Shown here in pieces: positions 16,384 to 23,700 of a stretch of 40,435 bases of DNA; position 1 is the stretch's first letter, and every line of letters starts with the position of its first letter. Made by a program: the position numbers and the translations under genes. The notes below the pieces were generated by a model. It had not been told where the DNA came from. It searched no databases and worked only from the letters and a program-made list of their open reading frames with translations. Source of the stretch: JAWLCQ01 sp041687095 (GTDB lineage: Bacteria; Planctomycetota; Phycisphaerae; SM23-33); NCBI GenBank assembly GCA_041687095.1, contig JAWLCQ010000026.1, positions 1 through 40,435 of the forward strand, given 5' to 3'.

Positions 16384-16411
16384 TTGTCCCCGGCGGAGCG
16401 TTTGGTATACT
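16384..16411 (+). promoter_or_regulatory. Promoter of tRNA-Ser(GGA)
   Basis: TTGTCC (16384-16389) and TATACT (16406-16411), 16-base spacer. Confidence 0.65.
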
Positions 16412-16438
16412 GAACCGACTCGCCGCAAGGCGCAGGCC

Positions 16439-16523
16439 GGAGAGGTGCCGGAGTGGCCGATCGGGCGGCATTGGAAATGCCGTGTACCTTCGGGTACCGC
16501 GGGTTCGAATCCCGCCCTCTCCG
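16439..16523 (+). tRNA. tRNA-Ser(GGA)
   Basis: Acceptor GGAGAGG/CCTCTCC with discriminator G. Anticodon stem CGGCA/TGCCG with loop TTGGAAA (anticodon GGA, reads UCC/UCU). The variable arm is GTACC/GGTAC and the T-arm CGGGTTCGAATCCCG. CCA is not encoded. A terminator follows at 16532-16570. Confidence 0.95.
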
Positions 16524-16531
16524 TAAAGAAG

Positions 16532-16570
16532 AAAGCTGTCAGCAATCCGCAGTCCGCTGACGGCTTTTTT
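16532..16570 (+). terminator. Rho-independent terminator of tRNA-Ser(GGA)
   Basis: Stem AAAGCTGTCAGC/GCTGACGGCTTT followed by Ts; homologous to the terminator at 1493-1532. Confidence 0.85.
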
Positions 16571-16587
16571 CATGCGCGCCCCACGCC

Positions 16588-16640
16588 AAGGGCGGGATTC
16601 GAACCCGCCCCGGACCGGAGCGCAGCGACGGGACGACCCG
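16588..16640. repeat. Inverted T-arm copy downstream of tRNA-Ser(GGA)
   Basis: GGCGGGATTCGAACCCGC is the exact reverse complement of the tRNA T-arm region GCGGGTTCGAATCCCGCC at 16499-16516. It is followed by CCGGACCGGAGCGCAGCGAC, as downstream of tRNA-Ser(GCT). Confidence 0.7.
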
Positions 16641-16681
16641 CGGGTGCGACGCCGCAGCGGAGCGCAGGCGCCTGCCCGGCA

Positions 16682-16748
16682 GAATCCCGCCCTCTCCGTA
16701 AAGAAGAGAGCTGTCAGCGGTCCACATACCGCCGACAGCTTTTTTCAT
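16682..16748 (+). pseudogene. tRNA-Ser 3'-end remnant with its terminator
   Basis: GAATCCCGCCCTCTCCG repeats the last 17 bases of tRNA-Ser(GGA). TAAAGAAGAGAGCTGTCAGC and a full terminator stem (AGCTGTCAGCGG/CCGCCGACAGCT plus Ts) follow. The match to 16507-16544 is one mismatch in about 38 bases. No D-arm or anticodon arm is present. It could be a recombination scar or half of an old attachment site. Confidence 0.75.
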
Positions 16749-16764
16749 GCGCCCCGCGCCAGGG

Positions 16765-17164
16765 GCTGTCTCTCTATCACATCTCGGCGCATCTGGACCT
16801 GGAGGACCCGCACGCCCCGCCGGCGCGTCTCCCGCCCCCGCCGGGCTTGTCCCGGTGGAGCGAAGGTCGGGCCAGCTACAACGGCGGCCCCTGCCTCCCG
16901 CTGCTTCTTCTTTTCGCCCCCGCCCGGCTTGTCCGGGTGGAGCGAGGGTCGGGACAGCTACGGCGGGCCGAGCGGGCCCGGAGGAGCGGGTAGCTGTCCC
17001 GACCCTCGCTCCCCTGGGGCAGGCCCAGGGGGGGCGGAAGAAGAAGAAGAAGAAGAAGAAGAAGGAAGACGAGGCGTCGCGGGTAGCTGGCCCGACCTTC
17101 GCTCCCCCGGGACAAGCCCGGGAGGGGGCGGGAACCAGCGGGAACAATGTGATGAAGAGACAGC
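16765..17164. repeat. 400-bp nested palindrome
   Basis: Three nested arm pairs. Outer: 16765-16782 with 17147-17164 (one mismatch). Middle: 16841-16879 with 17083-17121 (one mismatch in 39). Inner: 16937-16961 with 16990-17014 (module GGAGCGAGGGTCGGGACAGC). A (GAA)9 tract at 17037-17064 faces CTTCTTC at 16904-16910. No coding content is supported. Confidence 0.8.
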
Positions 17165-17238
17165 GCCAAGGGCGGGCCGTGGACTTGGGCGTGGCGGCCC
17201 TATGATTCCCTTGGGAAGACTGCATAAGGGGTGTCGTC

Positions 17239-18051
17239 ATGGCCAAGGCCGTCTGGACCGGATCGATCAGTTTTGGACTCGTGCAGGTGCCGGTGCGGGT
17301 CGTGGCGGCGACGCGGGCGCACACGCTCCGCTTCCGCCAACTGCACGCGGAGGACCTCTCCCCCATCCGCTACCGCAAGGTCTGCGAGAGCGAGGGCCGC
17401 CCCCTGGACGCCGAGGAGATCGTCCGCGGGTACGAGGTCGACCCCGGCCAGTTCGTCGTCGTCACCGACGAGGAACTCGACGCCCTCAAACCCCGCACCA
17501 GCGAGACCATCGAACTCATGGGCTTCGTGAACCTCTCCGAGATCGAGCCCATCTACCAGGGCGACACCTACTACCTCGTGCCCGACAGCCAGTCCCCCAC
17601 CCCCTACCGCCTGCTGCTGGAGGCCCTGCGGGACACCAATCGTGCGGGGGTGGGCAAGTTCATCATGCACAACAAGGAGTACCTGGTGGCCGTCTACCCG
17701 CGCGGGGACGCCCTGACGCTCATGACGCTCCGCTACGCCGACGAGATCCACGAGCCCGGGGCGGTCGAGGGCATCCCCCACGGGGTCCACGCGGCGCCCG
17801 AGGACCTCCGCATCGCCCGCCAGCTCGTCGACGCCGCCGCCATGCACTTCCACCCCGAGGACTTCCGCGACGAGTTCACCGAGCGACTCGAGCGGATGAT
17901 CCGCGGCAAGGCCGAGGGCCGCGAGATCCCCGCCCCCGAACCCGAACCCGTCCCCCCCGAGGTGGTGGACCTGCGGGAGGCGCTGCGGCAGTCGCTGGCG
18001 GAGGCCCAGCGGCAGCGGGAGGAGGAGGAGCAGCGGCGGAAGTCGGCGTGA
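17239..18051 (+). CDS. ku: Non-homologous end-joining protein Ku
   Basis: A 270-residue bacterial Ku homologue, the DNA double-strand-break end-binding homodimer that recruits ligase D. The start MAKAVWTGSISFGLVQVPVR is highly characteristic, and the beta-barrel/bridge core (LSEIEPIYQGDTYYLVPD, KFIMHNKEYLVAVYP, LMTLRYADEI) is intact. The C-terminus after ~residue 235 is Glu/Arg/Gln-rich (EEEEQRRKSA) and charged, as usual in bacterial Ku. ATG is preceded by AAGGGG. Ligase D is not in the window. Next genes in the same direction are a phosphatase and topoisomerase IB, but gaps of about 150 and 60 bases make a shared transcript only possible. Confidence 0.95.
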   Translation: MAKAVWTGSISFGLVQVPVRVVAATRAHTLRFRQLHAEDLSPIRYRKVCESEGRPLDAEEIVRGYEVDPGQFVVVTDEELDALKPRTSETIELMGFVNLSEIEPIYQGDTYYLVPDSQSPTPYRLLLEALRDTNRAGVGKFIMHNKEYLVAVYPRGDALTLMTLRYADEIHEPGAVEGIPHGVHAAPEDLRIARQLVDAAAMHFHPEDFRDEFTERLERMIRGKAEGREIPAPEPEPVPPEVVDLREALRQSLAEAQRQREEEEQRRKSA

Positions 18052-18201
18052 TCCTACCGTCGAGGAGCCCTGCTTCACCGCGGAGCCCGCGGAGACCGCA
18101 GAGAGAGAGCAGAGCCTTGTCGGTCCGCTCTCGGACGGTTTCGGCGAACCCTGAGATGCAATGGCTGACAGTCCCGCAAAGAAAGAAAGGAAGGGACCGC
18201 C
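18052..18201. other. Spacer with 9-base-period repeat
   Basis: About 18076-18105 reads ACCGCGGAG, CCCGCGGAG, ACCGCAGAG, then AGAGAG: a 9-base period. A related 9-base repeat (ACCGCAAAG, GCCGCAAAG, ATCGCAAAG) forms the coding tail of the glycosylase at about 23533-23570. Confidence 0.6.
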
Positions 18202-18828
18202 ATGGAGCGGCTGATCGTTGTGCGGCACGGATTTCCCGACCACATGGTCACGGGGCGGACCGGCGGGTGGACGGACTCACACCTGACGGACCTGGGGCAC
18301 AGGCAGGCGAAGGCGACGGGACCGGCGGTGGCGAGGATGCTCCGCGGGCACGAGTACGTCTTCTACACCAGCGACCTCGCCCGCACGCGCGAGACGGCCG
18401 ACGGGCTCTCCGAGGCCCTCGACCGCTCGGCCCAACCCACCGACGCCCTGCGCGAGCAGTCCCTCGGACAGGCCAACAACCTCTCCACCGCCGACGCCGA
18501 CCGCATCGCCCTCCCGCCCTCCGAGGGTCCCCTCCTCGACCGCGTGTTCTATCCCGGGGCGGAGACCTGGCGGGAGATGATGCACCGCGTCTTCGCGTTC
18601 CTCGACCGCCTGCACACGGAGGCGCCCGACACCGCCCTGCTGGTCTCGCACGCCGGGGCGTCGATCTGCATCGTCTTCTGGTGGCTGCACCTCGCCCCCC
18701 AGCAGTGGCCCGACGTGCAGTTCGAGTTCGACCTGTGCAGCATCACCGAGGGGATCCATGGCGACTTCGGGGGGAGGCGGATCCGCAGGCTCAACGACGT
18801 GCGGCACCTGGGGGAACTGCACGCGTAG
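18202..18828 (+). CDS. Histidine phosphatase (phosphoglycerate mutase-like) family protein
   Basis: A 208-residue cytosolic protein of the histidine phosphatase superfamily. The catalytic RHG motif is residues 8-10 (VVRHG) with His9 as phospho-acceptor. Arg61 lies in SDLARTRETA, a candidate acid Glu85 in REQSLG, and the second His150 in LLVSHAGAS. The ATG at 18202 has GGAAGGGA upstream. Substrate cannot be deduced; members dephosphorylate sugar phosphates, nucleotides or proteins. The order Ku - phosphatase - topoisomerase IB does not by itself imply a DNA role. Confidence 0.88.
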   Translation: MERLIVVRHGFPDHMVTGRTGGWTDSHLTDLGHRQAKATGPAVARMLRGHEYVFYTSDLARTRETADGLSEALDRSAQPTDALREQSLGQANNLSTADADRIALPPSEGPLLDRVFYPGAETWREMMHRVFAFLDRLHTEAPDTALLVSHAGASICIVFWWLHLAPQQWPDVQFEFDLCSITEGIHGDFGGRRIRRLNDVRHLGELHA

Positions 18829-18885
18829 CGACCCACGGACCCTTTGGGGGCCCTCACACGTATAGTGCTATTGGGTGATGTACCT

Positions 18886-19998
18886 TTGACGAGACACCGC
18901 ACACGCCGAGCCTACCGCCGCACCGCCCGCGAGTCCGGCCTTCGCTACGTGCACGACTCCAAGCCGGGGCTGCGCCGGCGACGGTGCGGAAAGGGCTTCC
19001 TCTACCTCGATGAGCAGGGCGAGCGGCTGACCGACGAGGAGGCCCTCGCCCGCATCGAGTCCCTCGCCATCCCCCCCGCCTGGGAGAACGTCTGGATCTG
19101 CCCGCAGCCCGATGGACACATCCAGGCGACCGGCCGCGACGAACGCGGGCGGAAGCAGTACCGCTACCACCCCCGCTGGAGCGAGCGGAGCAAGCAGACG
19201 AACTTCGGGCGGCTGATCGACTTCGCCCGCGCTCTGCCGCGCCTCCGCCGGCGGGTGGCGAGCGACCTCGACCGCACGGGCCTGCCCCGCGAGAAGGTCC
19301 TCGCCCTCGTCGTCCGCCTGCTGGACTGGACGCTCATGCGCGTGGGCAACGAGGAGTACCGCAAGGCCAACCGCTCGCAGGGCCTCACCACCCTCCGCGA
19401 CCCCAACGCCCGCTTCCAGGGCGGCACCCTCCGCTTCCACTACCGCGCCAAGGGCGGGACGTGGCGGGAGGTGAAGATCCACGACGCCCGCCTCGCCCGG
19501 ACCGTCCGCCGCTGTCAGGATCTGCCCGGGCAGGAACTGTTCCAGTACGTGGATGATGCCGGAAAGCACCAGCCCCTCGACAGCGGGGACGTGAACGACT
19601 ACCTCCGCGAGGTCACCGGGAAGGACTTCACCGCCAAGGACTTCCGCACCTGGGGCGGGACGGTGGCGGCCGCCCGATTCCTCCGCCACGTCGAGCCCCC
19701 CACCAGCAAGTCCGCCGCCCACCGCCAGACCGTCGCCGCCGTCAAGCACGCCGCCCAGCGCCTCCGCAACCGCCCCGCCACCTGCCGCAAGCACTACGTC
19801 CACCCGGCGATCCTCGACGGGCACGAAAGCGGCGACCGCCTGCCCCCCGCCCGCGACGACCTCGACCCTGACGACCTCGATCCCGCAGAACCCCTCTGCA
19901 CCCTCGACGACCGCCTCTGCGGGGACGAGCGCATCGTGCTCGACTACCTCGAAAGCGAGCGCAATCGCTCGATGAGGCCCGGGAGCGACTCGAAGTAG
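18886..19998 (+). CDS. Bacterial DNA topoisomerase IB
   Basis: A type IB topoisomerase of the poxvirus/bacterial kind, which relaxes supercoils through a 3'-phosphotyrosine. Family blocks seen: SGLRYVHDSKPGLRRRR, IPPAWENVWICP, HIQATGRDERGRKQYRYHP, VGNEEYRKANRSQGLTTLRD and DFTAKDFRTWGGT, then the catalytic tyrosine in CRKHYVHPAI (Tyr304, codon 19795-19797). The length of ~370 residues is normal. The start is uncertain. I use TTG at 18886 because a possible -10 (TATAGT, 18860-18865) would exclude upstream starts, but in-frame GTG at 18865 and TTG at 18844 are alternatives. The C-terminal ~50 residues are acidic and probably disordered. Confidence 0.9.
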   Translation: MTRHRTRRAYRRTARESGLRYVHDSKPGLRRRRCGKGFLYLDEQGERLTDEEALARIESLAIPPAWENVWICPQPDGHIQATGRDERGRKQYRYHPRWSERSKQTNFGRLIDFARALPRLRRRVASDLDRTGLPREKVLALVVRLLDWTLMRVGNEEYRKANRSQGLTTLRDPNARFQGGTLRFHYRAKGGTWREVKIHDARLARTVRRCQDLPGQELFQYVDDAGKHQPLDSGDVNDYLREVTGKDFTAKDFRTWGGTVAAARFLRHVEPPTSKSAAHRQTVAAVKHAAQRLRNRPATCRKHYVHPAILDGHESGDRLPPARDDLDPDDLDPAEPLCTLDDRLCGDERIVLDYLESERNRSMRPGSDSK

Positions 19999-20067
19999 AT
20001 CGTCAAGTCCCCGATGGTCCGCATGAAAGGCCGTTACTAAACGAAAGCAGACTTTAAGATAGTCATA

Positions 20068-20093
20068 CTAAATTGAAGTCCACTTCAATTTAG
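20068..20093. promoter_or_regulatory. Perfect 11-bp-arm palindrome, candidate operator
   Basis: CTAAATTGAAG (20068-20078), centre TCCA, CTTCAATTTAG (20083-20093). It is strikingly AT-rich in a GC-rich region and lies about 175 bases before the GH42-like gene and 70 bases after the topoisomerase gene. There is no T-run, so an operator is likelier than a terminator. Confidence 0.5.
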
Positions 20094-20266
20094 CAACACC
20101 GTCAAGCGCGACACTTCGGCCTTTGCCCTTGGCGGGGGTGCGCCGGGGGCATACCCTTATGGGGCACGGGTGAGGCCGACCCAGACGGACGACGCGAAGA
20201 TGAACGGACTGGTCTGCAGCGCGGCGCCCGGTGCGAGACTTCACGACACCTTGGAAGGAACGCTCC

Positions 20267-22399
20267 ATGATCCACATCGGCACGCAGTACTACCGCGCAC
20301 CGTTTCCCGACTCGAAGTACTGGGAGGACGACTTCCGCCGCATCGCCGACTCAGGCCTGAACACCGTGCAGCTCTGGGTGCTCTGGGGCTGGGTCGAGCC
20401 CAGTCCCGGGGAGTTCCTCTTCGACGACTACGACCGCCTCGTCGAACTCGCCGACCGCCACCGCCTGGGCGTGGTCCTCAGCACCATCGCGGAGATCCAC
20501 CCCTACTGGATCCACCGGGAGGTCCCGGGCAGCGAGATGGTGACGAACATGGGCATCCCCGTCGTCTCCTCCAACCGCGCCGAGTGCCACTTCGGGCTCA
20601 CCCCGGGCGGGTGCATCGACCACCCGGAGGTCTGGGATCGCATGCGCCGCTTCCTGGAGGCCGTCGTCCTCCGCTACCGCACCGCCCAGCACCTCGTGGG
20701 CTGGGACGCGTGGAACGAACTCCGCTGGAACGTCCACGCCGACGGGCTCGTCTGCTACTGCGACAGCTCCCTCAAGGCCTTCCGCGGGTGGCTGGACCAG
20801 CGGTACGGGGGGCTCGACGGGCTCAACCGGGCGTGGAAGCGGCGGTATCGTTCGTGGGAGGACGTGCGGCCGGGCAAGGCGCCCGACCGCCCCTACACGG
20901 AGATGATGGCCTTCGAGCACTTCATCACCGACCGTTGCGGGGGGCACGCGCGACAGCGGTACGAGGTGATCAAGGGGTTGGACCCCGACCGCCCCGTCAC
21001 CGTTCACGGGGCCAACCCCTGCGTCCTCCACGCCGACCGCTTCCCCGACAACACGCCCCTGCACCGCGGGAACGACTGGGACCTCGCCGACGCACTCGAC
21101 GGGATCGGGTGCAGCAGCTTCCCCATGTGGGGCAACATGGACGACGACGAGTTCACGGTGCGGATCAACTACCTCACCAGCGCCGCCGGTCCCAAACGGA
21201 TCTGGATCAGCGAGTTGCAGGGCGGGCGGGCGTCGAGCGGGCGGACGATCTTCCCGCCCGTGCCCCCCGACCGCCAGCAGCGGTGGCTGTGGACGGGCAT
21301 CGCGGGCAAGGCGGAGACGCTGCTGTTCTGGTGCTGGCGGGACGAGGTGTTCGCGCGGGAGTCCAGCGGGTTCGGGATGGCGGGATCGGACGGGCTGGCG
21401 GAGCCGCGGCTGGCGGCGATGGCGAAAACGGGCAGCGTGCTGCGAACGCACGAGGAACTCCTCGACGCCTACCGCCCCGACGATCCGCAGGCGGGCGTGT
21501 ACTTCAGCCCGCAGAGCTACTACCTGCACTGGGCGCAGAACGGAGACGGGATCCTGCCCCTGCAGGGCGTGCAGGCGTACTCGCGGGCGCTGACGCGGCT
21601 GAACGTGGCGCACCGGACGGTCGAAGAGGAGCACCTCGGGGCGCTGGAGGGGCTGCGAATCCTGTACCTGCCCCGCGCGGTGGTCCTCGACCCCCGCCAC
21701 ACCGACGCCCTCGCCGCCTGGGTCCGCGCGGGCGGGCGGCTGGTCTGCGAGAGCGAGTGCGGGGCGTACGGGACCAACGGGATCTGGCGATACCCGCAGG
21801 ACCGCTTCCTCGCGGAACTCACCGGCGTGCGCGAGATCGGCCGACGGACGCTCGAAGGGTGCAGCATGACGGTGCGGTACGGCGGACGGCCGTACCAGTT
21901 GCCCGCGTCGCAATGGCTGACGCCGCTGGCAGGCGAGGGGATGGAGGTGCTGGGCGAGCATCCCGACGGGGCCCTCGCCGCCCGCATCCCCGTGGGGGCG
22001 GGCGAGGTGATGCTGCTGGGCACGTTCGTGGGGGAGGGCTACACGCGCGGGATGAGCGGGTTGGCGGAGTACCAGCCGTACATGGCCGCCTTCGAAGACT
22101 TCCTGCTGGCGACGGCGGGGGAGGCGGGCGTGGCGCCCGTCGCCGCCCCCGCCGGTCCGCCCGACGTGCGGTCCAGCGTCCACGTCAAGCTCGGGCGCAG
22201 CGGGGACCGGAGCGTGGCATTCGCGTTCTTCCGCGACGACCTGCCCTCCGTCACGCTCCGCCTGCCCTCCGGGCGGTTCACCGCGGAGGCAACGGAGATC
22301 CTCAGCGGTCAGCGCATCGCCCTCACGCCCACCCAGGGCGGAGATGAGTGCACCCTCCCCCGCGGGGAGTGGGGCGTGGCGATCCTGGCAGGAGGTTAG
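20267..22399 (+). CDS. GH42-like beta-galactosidase / glycoside hydrolase
   Basis: A 710-residue (beta/alpha)8 glycosidase of clan GH-A, best fitting GH42. N-terminal barrel motifs: GTQYYRAPFPDSKYWEDDF and the strand NTVQLWVLWGWVEPSPGEF. The acid/base Glu151 lies in GWDAWNELRW and the nucleophile Glu316 in RIWISELQGG, spacing typical of the family. A trimerisation-like Rossmann domain (RILYLPRAVVLD, AAWVRAGGRLVCESECGAYG) and a small C-terminal beta domain follow. No signal peptide, so probably cytosolic. ATG at 20267 has GGAAGGAA 6-7 bases upstream. Its stop codon (22397-22399) lies inside a heptanucleotide array, so the last two Gly codons are repeat-derived. The sugar specificity is not determined. 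Confidence 0.87.
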   Translation: MIHIGTQYYRAPFPDSKYWEDDFRRIADSGLNTVQLWVLWGWVEPSPGEFLFDDYDRLVELADRHRLGVVLSTIAEIHPYWIHREVPGSEMVTNMGIPVVSSNRAECHFGLTPGGCIDHPEVWDRMRRFLEAVVLRYRTAQHLVGWDAWNELRWNVHADGLVCYCDSSLKAFRGWLDQRYGGLDGLNRAWKRRYRSWEDVRPGKAPDRPYTEMMAFEHFITDRCGGHARQRYEVIKGLDPDRPVTVHGANPCVLHADRFPDNTPLHRGNDWDLADALDGIGCSSFPMWGNMDDDEFTVRINYLTSAAGPKRIWISELQGGRASSGRTIFPPVPPDRQQRWLWTGIAGKAETLLFWCWRDEVFARESSGFGMAGSDGLAEPRLAAMAKTGSVLRTHEELLDAYRPDDPQAGVYFSPQSYYLHWAQNGDGILPLQGVQAYSRALTRLNVAHRTVEEEHLGALEGLRILYLPRAVVLDPRHTDALAAWVRAGGRLVCESECGAYGTNGIWRYPQDRFLAELTGVREIGRRTLEGCSMTVRYGGRPYQLPASQWLTPLAGEGMEVLGEHPDGALAARIPVGAGEVMLLGTFVGEGYTRGMSGLAEYQPYMAAFEDFLLATAGEAGVAPVAAPAGPPDVRSSVHVKLGRSGDRSVAFAFFRDDLPSVTLRLPSGRFTAEATEILSGQRIALTPTQGGDECTLPRGEWGVAILAGG

Positions 22400-22764
22400 A
22401 GGTGAGAGGGTAGAGGTGAGAGTGCAGACTGCCTGAGCCCGGAGGGCTCACCTTCGTAAGCCCGGGGCAGAGCGAAGCGCCGCCCCGGGAAGCGGGTCAC
22501 GAGTCCTCAAGCCCTGCAAGGGCGCAACAGCCCACCACACGCCTCGGTTGCGCCCTTGCAGGGCTTGCACTCTTGAGACCTTGACCCAGGGCGGCGCTTC
22601 GCTCTGCCCTGGGCTTACGAAGGTCAGGCCTTTGGCCTGAGCCACCGGCCGGGCGCCGTGGTTGCTTCCGGCTCCGCCGAGGCTTCCCCGTGGCAAGCCG
22701 CTCCGCTCCGTGAACCACGGTATCCGACGTCTGCACTCTCACCTCTCACCTCTAACCTCTCACC
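22394..22764. repeat. Nested palindrome flanked by inverted heptanucleotide arrays
   Basis: The outer arms are 35-bp arrays: GGTTAGA, GGTGAGA, GGGTAGA, GGTGAGA, GTGCAGA at 22394-22428, and the inverse at 22730-22764. Middle arms 22450-22485 and 22589-22624 match over 36 bases with one mismatch. Inner arms 22508-22528 and 22547-22567 match perfectly over 21 bases. A GTGG...CCAC-like hairpin sits at about 22659-22720. No coding region is supported inside. Confidence 0.85.
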
Positions 22765-22779
22765 TTCCGCCGTTCCCTC

Positions 22780-22808
22780 TTGGTCTCTACGCCCCGGGCG
22801 CGTACGCT
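22780..22808 (+). promoter_or_regulatory. Promoter giving a leaderless glycosylase mRNA
   Basis: TTGGTC (22780-22785) and TACGCT (22803-22808), 17-base spacer. The ATG at 22815 is 7 bases after the -10 box, so transcription is predicted to start at the start codon. No ribosome binding site is seen. Confidence 0.5.
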
Positions 22809-22814
22809 CTGGGA

Positions 22815-23582
22815 ATGCGAGCGACAGAATCCACCCGCGACATCCTCCTGCGAATGTACGCCGCCCTGCGGGAGCGGTTCGGGCACCAGTCCTGGTGGCC
22901 GGCCACTCCGCACGGGGGCCCGCTGGAGATCTGCGTCGGGGCCATCCTCACCCAGAACACCAACTGGACCAACGTCGAGCGCGCCCTCGCCAACCTCCAC
23001 GCCGCCCACGCCATGAGCATCCGCGCCCTGCATGCCCTTCCCGTCGGAGAACTCGCCGAACTCATCCGCCCCGCGGGCTACTTCAACGTGAAGGCCCGGC
23101 GGGTGCACAACTTCATCCACGCCGTATGGGCCCGCAACGGCAACGACCTGACCGCGTTCCTCGACCGCCCCACCGAGCACCTCCGCCACGACCTGCTGCG
23201 GGTGAGCGGGATCGGGAAGGAGACGGCCGACTCCATGATCCTCTACGCCGCCGGGAAACCCCGCTTCGTCGTCGACGCCTACACCCGTCGCGTGCTGCGG
23301 CGGCACGGGCTGATCGCGGCGTCTGCCGACTACGACGCCATGCAGGCGCTGTTCGAGTCCGCCCTGCCCGCGGACGTGGAACTCTGGAACGACTACCACG
23401 CCCAGATCGTCGCCGTCGGCAAGTACCACTGCCGCCCCACCCCCCGCTGCGAGAACTGCCCCCTGCAGCCCTTCCCCCACGACCCCGACGCCCCGCTCGA
23501 CGCGGGCGGGCGGAGACGGCCCGGGGCGGGACTCACCGCAAAGGCCGCAAAGATCGCAAAGGGAAGGACAGGTGCTCGATGA
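22815..23582 (+). CDS. Endonuclease III-like DNA glycosylase (HhH-GPD)
   Basis: A 255-residue member of the HhH-GPD base-excision glycosylases. The helix-hairpin-helix is VSGIGKETADSMIL and the catalytic Asp is Asp154 in FVVDAYTRRV. Where endonuclease III has its catalytic Lys (GVGRKTA), this protein has Glu136 (GIGKETA), so lyase activity is doubtful; it resembles the group of uncharacterised Nth relatives (COG2231 type). The Fe-S loop shows CRPTPRCENC with three Cys; the usual fourth is not visible. The start is ATG 22815. The last ~20 residues (LTAKAAKIAKGRTGAR) come from a 9-base repeat and extend past the normal fold. Substrate unknown; monofunctional removal of a damaged base is the likeliest role. 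Confidence 0.85.
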   Translation: MRATESTRDILLRMYAALRERFGHQSWWPATPHGGPLEICVGAILTQNTNWTNVERALANLHAAHAMSIRALHALPVGELAELIRPAGYFNVKARRVHNFIHAVWARNGNDLTAFLDRPTEHLRHDLLRVSGIGKETADSMILYAAGKPRFVVDAYTRRVLRRHGLIAASADYDAMQALFESALPADVELWNDYHAQIVAVGKYHCRPTPRCENCPLQPFPHDPDAPLDAGGRRRPGAGLTAKAAKIAKGRTGAR

Positions 23583-23650
23583 TAGCCTCGTCGTTCCCCA
23601 CGCTTCCGGCGCCGCGGGCGGTCCGACTTGTCACAGGACGCCGGAGTCCT

Positions 23651-23685
23651 GGAATCCGCAATCCGCAATCCACAATCCGCAATCG
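23651..23685. repeat. Heptanucleotide array (5 units, GCAATCC type)
   Basis: Units GGAATCC, GCAATCC, GCAATCC, ACAATCC and GCAATCG; exactly 35 bases, ending 15 bases before the start codon of the FAD oxidoreductase. Confidence 0.85.
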
Positions 23686-23700
23686 GAGCAGTGCGACCCC

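Noticed and set aside
16750..17238. Coding region for a Glu/Lys-rich protein over the (GAA)9 tract
   Set aside because: The frames lack start signals and consist of palindromic repeat; the real gene (Ku) begins at 17239.
22394..22764. CRISPR-like array
   Set aside because: The repeats are 7 bases, contiguous without spacers, and in inverted pairs; no cas genes are present.
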